The translations under genes and the position numbers were made by a program. A DNA stretch of 64,000 nucleotides from Pinirhizobacter sp036499745 (GTDB taxonomy: Bacteria > Pseudomonadota > Gammaproteobacteria > Xanthomonadales > Rhodanobacteraceae). The notes below the pieces were generated by a model. The model saw nothing but the letters and a program-made list of their open reading frames with translations. It did no database searches and was not told the origin of the DNA. The stretch spans positions 45,219 through 109,218 of the forward strand of contig NZ_DASYDG010000008.1 in the NCBI RefSeq assembly GCF_036499745.1, read 5' to 3'. The first letter of the stretch is position 1; each line of letters starts with the position of its first letter. Shown here one piece after another: positions 23,007-31,819 of this stretch.

Positions 23007-25256
23007 ATGCCCCCGATGACCCTGCAAGCCAACTACGAACAGATCCCGCTTCGCGAATATGCCGAGCGCGCGTACCTGGATTACTCCATGTACGTGGTAC
23101 TGGACCGTGCCCTGCCCTTCGTCGGCGATGGGCTCAAGCCCGTCCAGCGCCGCATCATTTACGCCATGAGCGAGCTGGGCCTTGCCGCCACGGCGAAGCC
23201 GAAGAAGTCCGCCCGTACCATCGGTGATGTGATCGGCAAGTTCCATCCCCACGGCGACAGCGCCTGCTACGAGGCGATGGTGCTGATGGCCCAGCCGTTC
23301 TCGTACCGGTATCCGCTGGTGGACGGCCAGGGCAATTTCGGATCGCCCGACGACCCAAAAAGCTTTGCCGCGATGCGCTATACCGAATCGCGCCTCACCC
23401 CGATCGCCGAGGTGCTGCTGTCGGAGCTTGGCCAGGGCACGGTGGAATGGGTGCCCAATTTCGACGGCACCATGGATGAGCCCTCGTGGCTTCCTGCGCG
23501 CGTGCCGCACGTGCTGCTCAACGGTTCCATGGGCATTGCCGTGGGCATGGCCACCGACATCCCGCCGCACAACCTGCGGGAAGTCGCCAGCGCCTGCATC
23601 CGCCTGCTGGATGATCCCGACGCCACGGTGGCGGACCTGTGCGAACACGTGCTGGCGCCGGATTACCCCACGCCCGCCGAGATCATTACCCCGCGCGCGG
23701 AATTGCTCTCGATGTACCAGACGGGCACGGGCTCCCTGCGCGCTCGGGCAATCTACCGCCGCGAGGAAAACAACATCGTCATCACGGCGCTGCCTCACCA
23801 GGTATCGCCCTCGAAGATCCTCGAGCAACTCGCAGCCCAAATGCGCGCGAAGAAGCTGCCGATGATCGAAGACCTTCGCGACGAGTCCGACCACGAGAAT
23901 CCGATCCGCCTGGTGCTGGTGCCGCGTTCGACGCGCATCGATGCCGATGAGTTGATGCCGCACCTGTTCGCCACCACCGATCTTGAGAAGAGCTTCCGCG
24001 TCAACCTCAACATGATCGGGCTTGATGGCCGCCCGCAGGTGAAGGATCTGAAGATGATCCTTTCCGAGTGGCTGCGCTTTCGCACCGACACCGTCACCAA
24101 GCGCCTGAGCCATCGCCTGGCCAAGGTCGAGCGACGCCTGCACCTGCTCGAAGGCTTGCGCATCGCCTACCTCAATCTGGACGAAGTAATCCGTATCGTC
24201 CGCACCGAGGACGAACCCAAGCCGGTTCTAATCGCCCGCTTCCGTCTTTCCGAAGAACAGGCCGACTACATCCTCGAAACCCGCCTGCGCCAGCTGGCAC
24301 GGCTCGAGGAGATGAAGATCACCGCCGAAGCGGACCAACTCGAGGAAGAACGCGCGCGCATCAACGTGCTGCTGAAATCGCCGGCCAAGCTGAAGGGCCT
24401 GATCAAGGAAGAACTCCGCCATGACGCTGAAAAACATGGCGACGAACGGCGCTCGCCACTGGTGTCGCGCAACGCTGCGCAGGCACTGGACGAAAGCGCC
24501 CTGGTAACGTCCGAACCCGTCACCGTGGTGCTATCGGCCAAGGGCTGGGCACGCGCGGCCAAGGGCCATGACATCGACGCCGAAGGGCTCTCCTACCGCG
24601 AAGGCGATAGCCTCCTGGCCGCGGTACGTGCGCGTACCACGCAACAGGTGGCCTTCATCGATTCCACCGGCCGCAGTTATTCCACGCCGGCCCACACGCT
24701 GCCTTCCGCGCGTGGCAACGGCGAACCCCTGACCGGCCGTTTCAGCCCGCCCTCGGGTGCGCGCATGGACGCCGTGGTTGCCGGCGACAACGACACGCGG
24801 CTGGTACTGGCCACCGATTTCGGCTACGGCTTCGTCACCCGCTTCGAGGCCCTCACCGGACGCAACAAGGCCGGCAAGCAGATCATCAGCCTGGCCGACG
24901 GTGCACGTGTGCTGCAGCCGGCGATCAGCGCCGATCCCTCGCGCGATCGCATCGTGGTGGTCACCACCGAAGGGCATCTGCTGATGTTCTCGGTAGCCGA
25001 ATTGCCTGAACTGGACAAGGGCAAGGGCAACAAGCTGGTGGAAATTCCCAAGGCCAAACTGGTGTCGGGCGAGGAGCGCGTGGCCGGCGTGGCCGTGGTC
25101 ACCGAGTCAAAGGGTGAGGTCACCCTGTACGCTGGCGCGCGCAAACTTACCCTGCGCTGGGCGGACCTCGTCGAATACGGCGGCAACCGTGCCGGTCGCG
25201 GCGGCTTGTTGCCCCGCGGGCTGCGCCGCGTTGAACGGATCGAGACCACCGGCTGA
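23007..25256 (+). CDS. parC: DNA topoisomerase IV subunit A
   Basis: A 749-residue type IIA topoisomerase subunit that decatenates chromosomes with ParE (not in the window). The active-site tyrosine is Tyr125 in AAMRYTESRL. The quinolone-determining segment HPHGDSACYEA has Ser85 and Glu89, equivalent to E. coli Ser80 and Glu84, so it is the sensitive type. The short C-terminus ending GRGGLLPRGLRRVERIE resembles the ParC end and lacks the GyrA box, which separates it from GyrA. A second ATG lies three codons in. Its TGA overlaps the ATG of the next gene. Confidence 0.96.
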   Translation: MPPMTLQANYEQIPLREYAERAYLDYSMYVVLDRALPFVGDGLKPVQRRIIYAMSELGLAATAKPKKSARTIGDVIGKFHPHGDSACYEAMVLMAQPFSYRYPLVDGQGNFGSPDDPKSFAAMRYTESRLTPIAEVLLSELGQGTVEWVPNFDGTMDEPSWLPARVPHVLLNGSMGIAVGMATDIPPHNLREVASACIRLLDDPDATVADLCEHVLAPDYPTPAEIITPRAELLSMYQTGTGSLRARAIYRREENNIVITALPHQVSPSKILEQLAAQMRAKKLPMIEDLRDESDHENPIRLVLVPRSTRIDADELMPHLFATTDLEKSFRVNLNMIGLDGRPQVKDLKMILSEWLRFRTDTVTKRLSHRLAKVERRLHLLEGLRIAYLNLDEVIRIVRTEDEPKPVLIARFRLSEEQADYILETRLRQLARLEEMKITAEADQLEEERARINVLLKSPAKLKGLIKEELRHDAEKHGDERRSPLVSRNAAQALDESALVTSEPVTVVLSAKGWARAAKGHDIDAEGLSYREGDSLLAAVRARTTQQVAFIDSTGRSYSTPAHTLPSARGNGEPLTGRFSPPSGARMDAVVAGDNDTRLVLATDFGYGFVTRFEALTGRNKAGKQIISLADGARVLQPAISADPSRDRIVVVTTEGHLLMFSVAELPELDKGKGNKLVEIPKAKLVSGEERVAGVAVVTESKGEVTLYAGARKLTLRWADLVEYGGNRAGRGGLLPRGLRRVERIETTG

Positions 25257-25555
25257 TGGATCGCGCCACGCTCCAGGTCGAAATCGCCGCCATGATCGCG
25301 CGGGACATCGGCACCGATGTCGCCGTGGTCACGGCCGAATCGAGCCTGCGCGACCTGGGCGTGGATTCCCTCACCGCGGTATCGCTATGCATGGGCATCG
25401 AACGCCAGTACCAGGTGCAGATCTTCGAGCCTACGTTAAGCCGCGACCTGCGCGTAGGGGAGATAGTAGCTGTCACCCTGGCTGCACTCGAACGCCGCCA
25501 CGTGGTGGATGACATGCGCCCGGCCGTCCAGGCACCGCGCCCTAGAACCGGCTGA
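25256..25555 (+). CDS. Acyl carrier protein-like protein, orphan
   Basis: A 99-residue protein with an ACP four-helix pattern. The 4'-phosphopantetheine attachment serine is Ser38 in RDLGVDSLTAVSL, and helix III is RDLRVGEIVAVTLAAL. After about residue 80 comes a Pro/Arg-rich tail absent from AcpP. The ATG overlaps the parC stop (TGATG at 25254-25258), implying translational coupling to a topoisomerase gene. No ketosynthase, acyltransferase or FabD/F/G gene is nearby, so it is not the primary AcpP. Its partner enzyme is unknown. The last 14 bases overlap the convergent Nudix gene. Confidence 0.85.
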   Translation: MDRATLQVEIAAMIARDIGTDVAVVTAESSLRDLGVDSLTAVSLCMGIERQYQVQIFEPTLSRDLRVGEIVAVTLAALERRHVVDDMRPAVQAPRPRTG

Positions 25556-26030
25556 ATGCCCAACTCTGCATGCGGCCGTCCTTATAGGGCATCACACCAT
25601 GGAAAGGACGCGGGTCGCCATCGAAGATCAACGGCAGGAAATGCCGGTCGCCTTCCCACATGGGAAGGTCGTACATCGCTTCCAGGGGCACCCATTCCAG
25701 GGTGCCCTCTTCGTTTTCGCTCCAGGCCTGTCCGGTGAAACCGTCGATCAGGAAGATGAAGCCGAGCCAGTCCTCGCCCTGCTTGCCAAAGCCCGGCCAG
25801 TTGATGGTGCCGCGCAACTGCATCGAGGTGCATTCGATGCCCGCTTCTTCGGCGATCTCGCGGCGCATGCACTCGGCAATGTCTTCGTTCAGCTCCATCT
25901 TGCCGCCCAGGCCGTTGTACTTGCCAAGGTGCTGGTCGTCCGGCCGGGCATTGCGATGTACCAGCAGCACGCGCTTGCCATCGGTGGAGAGTACATAGCC
26001 CAAAGTAGCGGCGATCGGGGTATAGGGCAT
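25542..26030 (-). CDS. Nudix hydrolase, MutT/MTH1-like
   Basis: A 162-residue Nudix protein with a perfect box GX5EX7REUXEEXGU at 43-65 (Gly43, Glu49, Arg57, Glu58, Glu61, Glu62, Gly64). The surrounding HLGKYNGLGGKMELNED and the tail PMWEGDRHFLPLIFDGDPRPFHGVM resemble the MTH1/8-oxo-dGTPase branch, so cleaning of oxidised nucleotides is a fair guess. The substrate cannot be fixed from sequence. It converges with, and overlaps, the ACP gene. Confidence 0.9.
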   Translation of the reverse strand: MPYTPIAATLGYVLSTDGKRVLLVHRNARPDDQHLGKYNGLGGKMELNEDIAECMRREIAEEAGIECTSMQLRGTINWPGFGKQGEDWLGFIFLIDGFTGQAWSENEEGTLEWVPLEAMYDLPMWEGDRHFLPLIFDGDPRPFHGVMPYKDGRMQSWAFSRF

Positions 26031-26109
26031 CGTCTGGTCGAACGCGGGAAAACCGCGAGTTTACAACGCCCCCTTGCCAGCCGCCTGGCCACCCCGCCAC
26101 AGTAGGCTC

Positions 26110-26913
26110 ATGACGTTCCCGAAATTACCCGCGTCGACGCGACGCCTGCCCCGCCGCCTCGCCGCAGGCCTGCTTGTGCTGCTCACCGCTGTCCCCGCCG
26201 CCCATGCAGTGCAAAGCCAGCGCATGGTGTTCGAGGACCTCGGGTTCCGCATCGTCCGCGTGGACCTTCGCCGCGACCTGCTTGAGCTGCACTGGAAGGA
26301 CAGCTCAGGCAAGCCTTTCGGTGACGTCGAAGCACTCAGGGCCTGGGGGCAGGTCCAGGGCCGGCGCCTGGCCTTTGCCACCAACGCGGGCATCTACGAC
26401 CGCAATTTCGCCCCGCTGGGCCTGTACGTCGAGGACGGTCGTCAGCGCGTGCCGCTGAACCTGGCCCGCGGCAACCCGGCATCCGGGAATTTTTCCCTGC
26501 TGCCCAACGGTGTCTTCGCTGTCGATGCCCAGGGCAAGGCCCATGTGATGACCAGCCAGGCATGGAAGGCGGCGGCCCTGCCCACTCCTCGCCTGGCGAC
26601 GCAATCAGGGCCGATGCTGCTGATCGACGGGTCGGTGAATCCAGCCTTCACCGATGCTTCGGAAAGCATGAAATGGCGCAGCGGCGTATGTGCGGTGTCT
26701 GGCGATGAAGTGGTATTCGCCGTATCGGAGTCGCCGGTGAATTTCCACGTCTTCGCCCGGCTGTTCCGCGACCGGCTGCAATGCCGTGACGCCTTGTTCC
26801 TCGATGGCACCATCTCGCAGGCCTATGTCGACGGCCAGGGCTACGTGGGTGCACCGCCCTTCATGCTTAAACCCTACGCCGGCATTTTCGCGGTGTTCGA
26901 CAAGGCGCCATGA
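26110..26913 (+). CDS. Phosphodiester glycosidase family (DUF2233/NAGPA-type) exported protein
   Basis: A 267-residue protein. From the ATG at 26110 there is an Arg-rich start and a hydrophobic signal peptide (about 21-35) ending PAAHA. A NAGPA-like domain follows, with FATNAGIYDRNFAPLGLYV and DALFLDGTISQAYVD as the landmark segments. Family members include enzymes that remove GlcNAc from phosphodiester-linked sugars. The bacterial substrates are largely unknown. The upstream in-frame ATG at 26074 would add 12 residues and is less fitting. Its TGA overlaps the acylase ATG (ATGA), so the two are coupled. Confidence 0.85.
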   Translation: MTFPKLPASTRRLPRRLAAGLLVLLTAVPAAHAVQSQRMVFEDLGFRIVRVDLRRDLLELHWKDSSGKPFGDVEALRAWGQVQGRRLAFATNAGIYDRNFAPLGLYVEDGRQRVPLNLARGNPASGNFSLLPNGVFAVDAQGKAHVMTSQAWKAAALPTPRLATQSGPMLLIDGSVNPAFTDASESMKWRSGVCAVSGDEVVFAVSESPVNFHVFARLFRDRLQCRDALFLDGTISQAYVDGQGYVGAPPFMLKPYAGIFAVFDKAP

Positions 26914-29294
26914 ACCGCCGCGTCGCCCTGACCGCGCCGACCGCCTCCCGCCGACGGCGCTGGCCGAAGATCGTCGGCGGCCTGCTGGTGCTGGTATTGC
27001 TACTGGGGGCAGGCGTGGCCGGCTATGGCTGGTGGCAGTTGTCCGGCAGCCTGCCGCAGCTCGACGGCCATCGCCATGTCGCGGGCCTTGGTGCGCGCAC
27101 CACCATCACCCGCGACGCCCTGGGCACGGTGACGGTGGAAGGCGCCAATCGCCGCGACGTGGCCTATGCGCTGGGCTTCGTCCACGGGCAGGAGCGCTAT
27201 TTCCAGATGGACCTGCAACGACGGGCGGCAGCGGGTGAGTTATCCGAGCTCGTCGGTACCGGTGCCATCGACCGCGACCTCGACGTCCGTCGGCATCGCT
27301 TGCGCAGCGTCGCCGAAGCAGCGCTTGCCCAGCTTCCCGACGACCAACGCTCGATACTCGATGCCTACCGCGATGGCGTGAATGCCGGGCTCGCGGCGCT
27401 GCGCGTGCCGCCCTTCGAATACCTGCTACTGCGCCAGAAACCGGTGCCGTGGCGCAGCGAGGACAGCCTGCTGAGCACGGCGGCGATGTACCTGGACCTC
27501 AACGCCAACGGCGAGAACAAACGCGAACTGGCACTGGCACAGTTACACGCCACCTTTCCGCGCGTGGTGGTCCATTTTCTCACCGCGCCTGACGGCCGCT
27601 GGGAATCGCCGCTGCAGGGCGTGGCCTCGCCGCCACCCTATATTCCCGAAAGTACGGATATGGACTTCCGACACGCCGACATGAAAGCAACGCCTGTGTC
27701 GGCAAGCAGCGTGCCGCCGGAAGCGGGCAAGCCAGGAAGCAACAGTTTCGCAGTGTCGGGCAAGCTCACCGGCACCGGGGCTGCCATCGTCGCTGGTGAC
27801 ATGCACCTGGGCCTGCGTACGCCCGACATCTGGTTCCGTGCGCGGCTGCGCTACCCCGACTCCACCGCCCCTGGCGGCATCCGCGATCTCAACGGTGTCA
27901 CCCTGCCCGGCACGCCGGCGCTGGTGGCCGGCTCCAATGGTCAGGTGGCCTGGGCCTTCACCAACAGCTACGGCGACTGGGCCGACTGGGTACGCGTACC
28001 CACCGAGCCTGTCACCCATCATGACGAAGTGATCCATGTGCACGGGGCGGCTGACCGCCACCTGGACGTCGCCCAGACCCGCTTCGGGCCGATTCTCGCA
28101 CGGGACACCGACGGCGCTCCGCTGGCATTGTCGTGGATCGGCCAGTTGCCCCGCGCCTACAACATGGCGTTGATGAAGCTGGAGCAGGCCCCGAACGTCG
28201 ACGCCGCGCTCACCGTCGCCCCACTCGCCGGTATCCCGCCGCAGAACGTCCTGGTTGGCGATACCCAGGGCCGCGTGGCATGGACCATCGTCGGCAACAG
28301 CATCCCCGTGCGCTCGGACTATAACGCCTTGCTGCCATCGGACTGGTCGGTGCCGGGCACCGGCTGGACAGGTTTCCTTGCACCTGCCGACTATCCCCGC
28401 ATCACCGGCCGCGACCGCCTGTGGACGGCCAACAATCGCGTGGTCGCGGGCCACGACCTCGCCGTGCTGGGCAATGGCGGTCATGATGTCGGCGCCCGCG
28501 CACAGCAGATCGCCGACGACCTGGATGCACGCGCCAGCTTCGCGCCGGGCGACATGCTCTCGATCCAACTCGACGACCGCGCTGTATTCCTGACCCGCTG
28601 GCAACAGCTGTTGCAGGCAACGCTTGCGCGCAGCAACGACGAGGGCCTGTCGCAGTTGCGCGTACTCACTGAACGATGGAGCGCACGGGCAGACACCGGT
28701 AACGTCGACTACCGCCTGGTGCGCGCCTTCCGCGAAAACGTGCGCGCCGCCGTGCTTGCACCCTTCGTCGAACGGGTAGCCGCGCGATTCCCGGGCTTTG
28801 CGTGGCCTCACGACATCCAAACCGAAGGCGCGGTGTGGGCGATGGTGCAGCAACAGCCGCCGAACCTGCTCGACCCACGCTACGCCGACTGGAACGACTT
28901 GCTCCGGGCTGCCGCGCAAAAAGTGGTCGACGACCTCGGCAGCCAGCCCGGCGGGCTTGCCGCGCGCACCTGGGGAGAAGCCAATACGGCGGCCATCGTG
29001 CATCCGCTTTCGCGCGCGCTGCCGGCGTTCGTGGCTAGGTTCATCGACATGCCGCGCGAACCGCTGCCCGGCGACCGCGACATGCCACGCGTGCAGGCGC
29101 CAGCCTTCGGCGCCTCGGAGCGGTTCGGCATCATGCCCGGCCACGAGGACATCAGTTACCTGCAGATGCCCGGCGGACAATCGGACCATCCACTCTCGCC
29201 GTTCCATGGCAGCGGGCACCATGATTGGGTCGTAGGGCGCGCTACGCCGCTGCTGCCGGGGCCAGCGGTGTATACGCTTGAGCTCATACCCTAA
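26910..29294 (+). CDS. Penicillin acylase family protein (Ntn hydrolase)
   Basis: A 794-residue self-processing Ntn hydrolase with an N-terminal signal-anchor (about 19-40). Alpha-chain landmarks are RDALGTVTVEGANRRDVAYA and GFVHGQERYFQMDLQRR. The beta chain would start at Ser277 after cleavage of Gly276-Ser277 in GKPGSNSFAVSG, where the usual family sequence is GSNNWAVSG. The beta chain carries GDMHLGLRTPDIWF and WIGQLPRAYNM. Substrates in the family are penicillins, acyl-homoserine lactones or other N-acyl amides, and cannot be chosen here. Its TAA shares bases with the dapE stop (CTAA at 29291-29294). Confidence 0.93.
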   Translation: MNRRVALTAPTASRRRRWPKIVGGLLVLVLLLGAGVAGYGWWQLSGSLPQLDGHRHVAGLGARTTITRDALGTVTVEGANRRDVAYALGFVHGQERYFQMDLQRRAAAGELSELVGTGAIDRDLDVRRHRLRSVAEAALAQLPDDQRSILDAYRDGVNAGLAALRVPPFEYLLLRQKPVPWRSEDSLLSTAAMYLDLNANGENKRELALAQLHATFPRVVVHFLTAPDGRWESPLQGVASPPPYIPESTDMDFRHADMKATPVSASSVPPEAGKPGSNSFAVSGKLTGTGAAIVAGDMHLGLRTPDIWFRARLRYPDSTAPGGIRDLNGVTLPGTPALVAGSNGQVAWAFTNSYGDWADWVRVPTEPVTHHDEVIHVHGAADRHLDVAQTRFGPILARDTDGAPLALSWIGQLPRAYNMALMKLEQAPNVDAALTVAPLAGIPPQNVLVGDTQGRVAWTIVGNSIPVRSDYNALLPSDWSVPGTGWTGFLAPADYPRITGRDRLWTANNRVVAGHDLAVLGNGGHDVGARAQQIADDLDARASFAPGDMLSIQLDDRAVFLTRWQQLLQATLARSNDEGLSQLRVLTERWSARADTGNVDYRLVRAFRENVRAAVLAPFVERVAARFPGFAWPHDIQTEGAVWAMVQQQPPNLLDPRYADWNDLLRAAAQKVVDDLGSQPGGLAARTWGEANTAAIVHPLSRALPAFVARFIDMPREPLPGDRDMPRVQAPAFGASERFGIMPGHEDISYLQMPGGQSDHPLSPFHGSGHHDWVVGRATPLLPGPAVYTLELIP

Positions 29295-30421
29295 GCGAAC
29301 ATCCGCAGCATGATGTCGCTGTACAGGCTGGGCAGGCGTTCGAGGTCGGCCACGGATACGCATTCGTCGACTTTGTGGATCGTCGCGTTCACTGGGCCTA
29401 CTTCCACTACCTCCGCACCCATTGGCGCAATGAAGCGTCCATCGGACGTGCCGCCACCGGTGCTCTGCTCGGGCTCTTCGCCGCGCAAGGCGCGGCAGGC
29501 ATCCACGACCACTTCGCGCAGGCGGCCGCCCACGGGTGTCAGGAACGGTGCACCTGAAGTGGACCACTCGATGGATGCATCGACACCATGACGAGCCAGG
29601 ATGGCTTGGACCCGAGCCTGCAGGTCGGCCGCCGCGCTCACCGTGCCATAGCGGAAATTCACCAGCGCCACCAGCTCACCCGGGATCACATTGTTGGCGC
29701 CGGTGCCTGAGTTGATGTTCGATACCTGGAACGAGGTGGGTGGGAAATCTTCGTTGCCTTCGTCCCAGCATTGGGCCGCAAGTTCAGTCAGGGCCGGTGC
29801 GAAGGCATGGATCGGATTCAGGGCCTTGTCCGGATAGGCCACATGGCCCTGCATCCCACGTACGTGCAGCGTCCCTGACAGTGATCCGCGTCGGCCAACG
29901 CGTATGAGGTCGCCAAGCGTGGTCTTCGCCGACGGCTCGCCCACCACGCAATGGTCGATGCGCACGCCTTCGGCCAGGAAAGTCTCCACCACGCGCTTGA
30001 CACCGTCGGTGGCCACGCCTTCCTCGTCGCTGGTGATGAGGAGCGCCACCGTGCCGGGATGGTCCGGATGCGCACGGACGAAATCTTCCAGCGCCACCAC
30101 CATCGCCGCGACCGAGCCCTTCATGTCCGCCGCACCGCGACCGAAAAGCCTTCCCCCACGTAACGCAGGTTCGAATGGCGGACTGGTCCAGCTGCCTTCG
30201 GGACCCGTGGGGACCACGTCGGTATGGCCCAGGAATGCGAGCACCGGCCCACCCGCGCCGTGCGTGGCCCACAGGTTGTCGACCTCACCGAAACGCATGT
30301 GTCTGCAGGTAAAACCTGCCGCGGCGAGCCGTGCCGAAATGAGTGCCTGGCAGCCTTTGTCGCTGGGTGTCACGGACGGGCGGCGGATCAATTCGCAGGC
30401 TAGATCGAGGACATCGGACAT
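29291..30421 (-). CDS. dapE: Succinyl-diaminopimelate desuccinylase
   Basis: A 376-residue zinc hydrolase that releases LL-diaminopimelate from its N-succinyl form. Visible: LGHTDVVPTG (metal His), GRGAADMKGSVAAM (bridging Asp), ITSDEEGVATDG (catalytic and metal Glu), HCVVGEPSA and the final metal His in NATIHKVDEC. The ATG at 30421 gives MSDVLDLACELIRRPSVTP, matching the family start. Two further ATGs lie just upstream. It lies 46 bp after a candidate small ORF and belongs to the glnD-dapD-yffB-dapE operon. Confidence 0.96.
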   Translation of the reverse strand: MSDVLDLACELIRRPSVTPSDKGCQALISARLAAAGFTCRHMRFGEVDNLWATHGAGGPVLAFLGHTDVVPTGPEGSWTSPPFEPALRGGRLFGRGAADMKGSVAAMVVALEDFVRAHPDHPGTVALLITSDEEGVATDGVKRVVETFLAEGVRIDHCVVGEPSAKTTLGDLIRVGRRGSLSGTLHVRGMQGHVAYPDKALNPIHAFAPALTELAAQCWDEGNEDFPPTSFQVSNINSGTGANNVIPGELVALVNFRYGTVSAAADLQARVQAILARHGVDASIEWSTSGAPFLTPVGGRLREVVVDACRALRGEEPEQSTGGGTSDGRFIAPMGAEVVEVGPVNATIHKVDECVSVADLERLPSLYSDIMLRMFA

Positions 30422-30467
30422 GGCAAGCATCGTTCGCGGGGCAATCGTCACAGCCTACCGGCTGGTG

Positions 30468-30602
30468 TCAGCGATGCAAGCTGTCGTCTTCGCCTATGCC
30501 AAGGAAGGCCAGCATGCCTCCCAGGCATATCAGGAAACGAAACGCGCTCGAAATGCCATTCCATTGCGACGACATCCACATGCCGAACCATTCGCCACCC
30601 AC
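30468..30602 (-). CDS. Candidate 44-residue small membrane protein between yffB and dapE
   Basis: After the yffB stop (TAG at 30623-30621) the same frame continues without a stop and holds a GTG at 30602, reading 44 codons to TGA at 30470-30468. The product would have tryptophans near the start (EWFGMWMSSQW), a hydrophobic run AFRFLICLGGMLAFLGIG that could span or dip into the membrane, and an acidic/basic end EDDSLHR. AGG lies about ten bases upstream of the GTG. It fills most of the yffB-dapE gap and lies on the operon's coding strand. There is no homology evidence, and the alternative is simple read-through spacer. Confidence 0.4.
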   Translation of the reverse strand: MGGEWFGMWMSSQWNGISSAFRFLICLGGMLAFLGIGEDDSLHR

Positions 30603-30620
30603 CAGCTTCGAGCCTGGAGC

Positions 30621-30983
30621 CTAGCCCTCGGCAAAAAGTCCCTTGAAACCGTTGTCGGTGAAACCCACGCTCACCGGCTCACCTTCACGCACAACCACCG
30701 GGCGCCGGATCAGCGCGGGGTATTCTTTCAGCAGTAATGTCCACTCAGGATCGCTGCGCGGATCTTTACGCTGAGGCAGAAGATTGCGCCAGGTGGTGCT
30801 GGACTTGTTCACCAGCTTCTCCCAGCCGCCGAGCTCGGCAGCCCAGGCCTTGAGCGTGGCCGCCGGCACCGGCTGCGCGCGATAGTCCACGAACGCATGG
30901 TCCACCTCGAAGCGACCGAGCCAGTTGCGTGCCTTCTTGCAGGTGTCGCAGTTGGGCAGGCCGTAGAGCGTGACCGTTGCCAT
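30621..30983 (-). CDS. yffB: ArsC/Spx family protein YffB
   Basis: A 120-residue ArsC-like thioredoxin-fold protein. It starts TVTLYGLPNCDTCKKARNWL with a CxxC (Cys12, Cys15), then DYRAQPVPAATLKAW, and ends with RRPVVVREGEPVSVGF, as in the YffB/ArsC family. It is not an arsenate detoxification gene by context: it sits between dapD and dapE, and E. coli yffB also precedes dapE. Its function is unknown, though a glutathione-linked reductase role has been proposed. The ATG overlaps the dapD stop (TGATG). Confidence 0.92.
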   Translation of the reverse strand: MATVTLYGLPNCDTCKKARNWLGRFEVDHAFVDYRAQPVPAATLKAWAAELGGWEKLVNKSSTTWRNLLPQRKDPRSDPEWTLLLKEYPALIRRPVVVREGEPVSVGFTDNGFKGLFAEG

Positions 30984-31819
30984 CAGGCGTCGCCCGCGCG
31001 CAGCAGTTCGTTGATGCCGGTCTTGCTCCGCGTTTTCTCATCCACCTGCTTGACGATCACCGCGGCGTACAGGCTGTGGCTGCCGTCTTTGGCTGGCAGG
31101 GAACCCGCCACCACCACGCTGCCCGCGGGCACACGGCCATAGCTGACCTCGCCCGTGGCGCGGTTGTAGATGCGGGTGGACTGGCCCAGGAACACGCCCA
31201 TGCCGATCACGCTGCCCTTCTCCACCACCACGCCTTCCACCACTTCCGAGCGAGCGCCGATGAAGCAGTTGTCTTCGATGATGGTGGGATTGGCCTGCAG
31301 CGGTTCAAGCACGCCGCCAATACCCACGCCGCCGGAAAGATGCACGCCCCTGCCGATCTGCGCGCATGAACCCACCGTGGCCCAGGTATCGATCATGCTG
31401 CCGGCGCCCACGTACGCGCCGATATTGGTATAGCTGGGCATCAGCACCGCGTCCCGCGCGATGTGCGCGCCACGCCGCACGATGGCACCAGGCACCACCC
31501 GTGCACCCACCTGGCCGAAGGTGGTGTCGTCCGCACCGCCGAAGCGCACCGGCACCTTGTCGAACGCCGCGGCCACACCGCCGTCCATCACCCGGTTGCC
31601 GTTGATGCGGAAGTACAGCAGCACCGCTTTCTTGATCCACGCGTTGACCTTCCAGCCGCCTTGCCCATCGGGTTCGGCCACGCGGTGTTCACCGGATTCG
31701 AGCAGGTCAAGTACCTGTTCCACCGCCGGGCGCAGGTGCGTATCGATTTCCGTCTGGGCCAGGTCGTTGCGGCGTTCGAAGGCGTCGTCGATCAGGGTCT
31801 CAAGCGTTTGCATCTGCAT
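30983..31819 (-). CDS. dapD: 2,3,4,5-tetrahydropyridine-2,6-dicarboxylate N-succinyltransferase
   Basis: A 278-residue left-handed beta-helix enzyme that succinylates tetrahydrodipicolinate. Hexapeptide repeats run through the middle (GARVVPGAIVRRGAHIARDA, VGAGSMIDTWATVGSCAQIG), and EPLQANPTIIEDNCFIGARSEVVEG is family-typical. Two ATGs (31819, 31813) are possible. Both overlap the 3' end of glnD (stop at 31800). With dapA, dapE and yffB it completes the succinylase branch apart from DapB and DapC. Confidence 0.96.
   Translation of the reverse strand: MQMQTLETLIDDAFERRNDLAQTEIDTHLRPAVEQVLDLLESGEHRVAEPDGQGGWKVNAWIKKAVLLYFRINGNRVMDGGVAAAFDKVPVRFGGADDTTFGQVGARVVPGAIVRRGAHIARDAVLMPSYTNIGAYVGAGSMIDTWATVGSCAQIGRGVHLSGGVGIGGVLEPLQANPTIIEDNCFIGARSEVVEGVVVEKGSVIGMGVFLGQSTRIYNRATGEVSYGRVPAGSVVVAGSLPAKDGSHSLYAAVIVKQVDEKTRSKTGINELLRAGDA

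Noticed and set aside
23007..25256. Whether this gene is gyrA and not parC
   Set aside because: The protein is 749 residues, ends with a ParC-type C-terminus (GRGGLLPRGLRRVE) and has no GyrA box, so ParC is the better call.
27543..29567. A 674-codon open frame on the strand opposite the penicillin acylase gene
   Set aside because: It is a mirror frame of a GC-rich gene: the acylase on the other strand has intact family motifs and a coupled start, while this frame shows no recognisable domain and is rich in Arg/His/Gly of the kind produced by reversed codons.
30621..30983. Arsenate reductase (ArsC) for the small CxxC protein
   Set aside because: Context (dapD-dapE) and length match YffB; no other arsenic genes are present.
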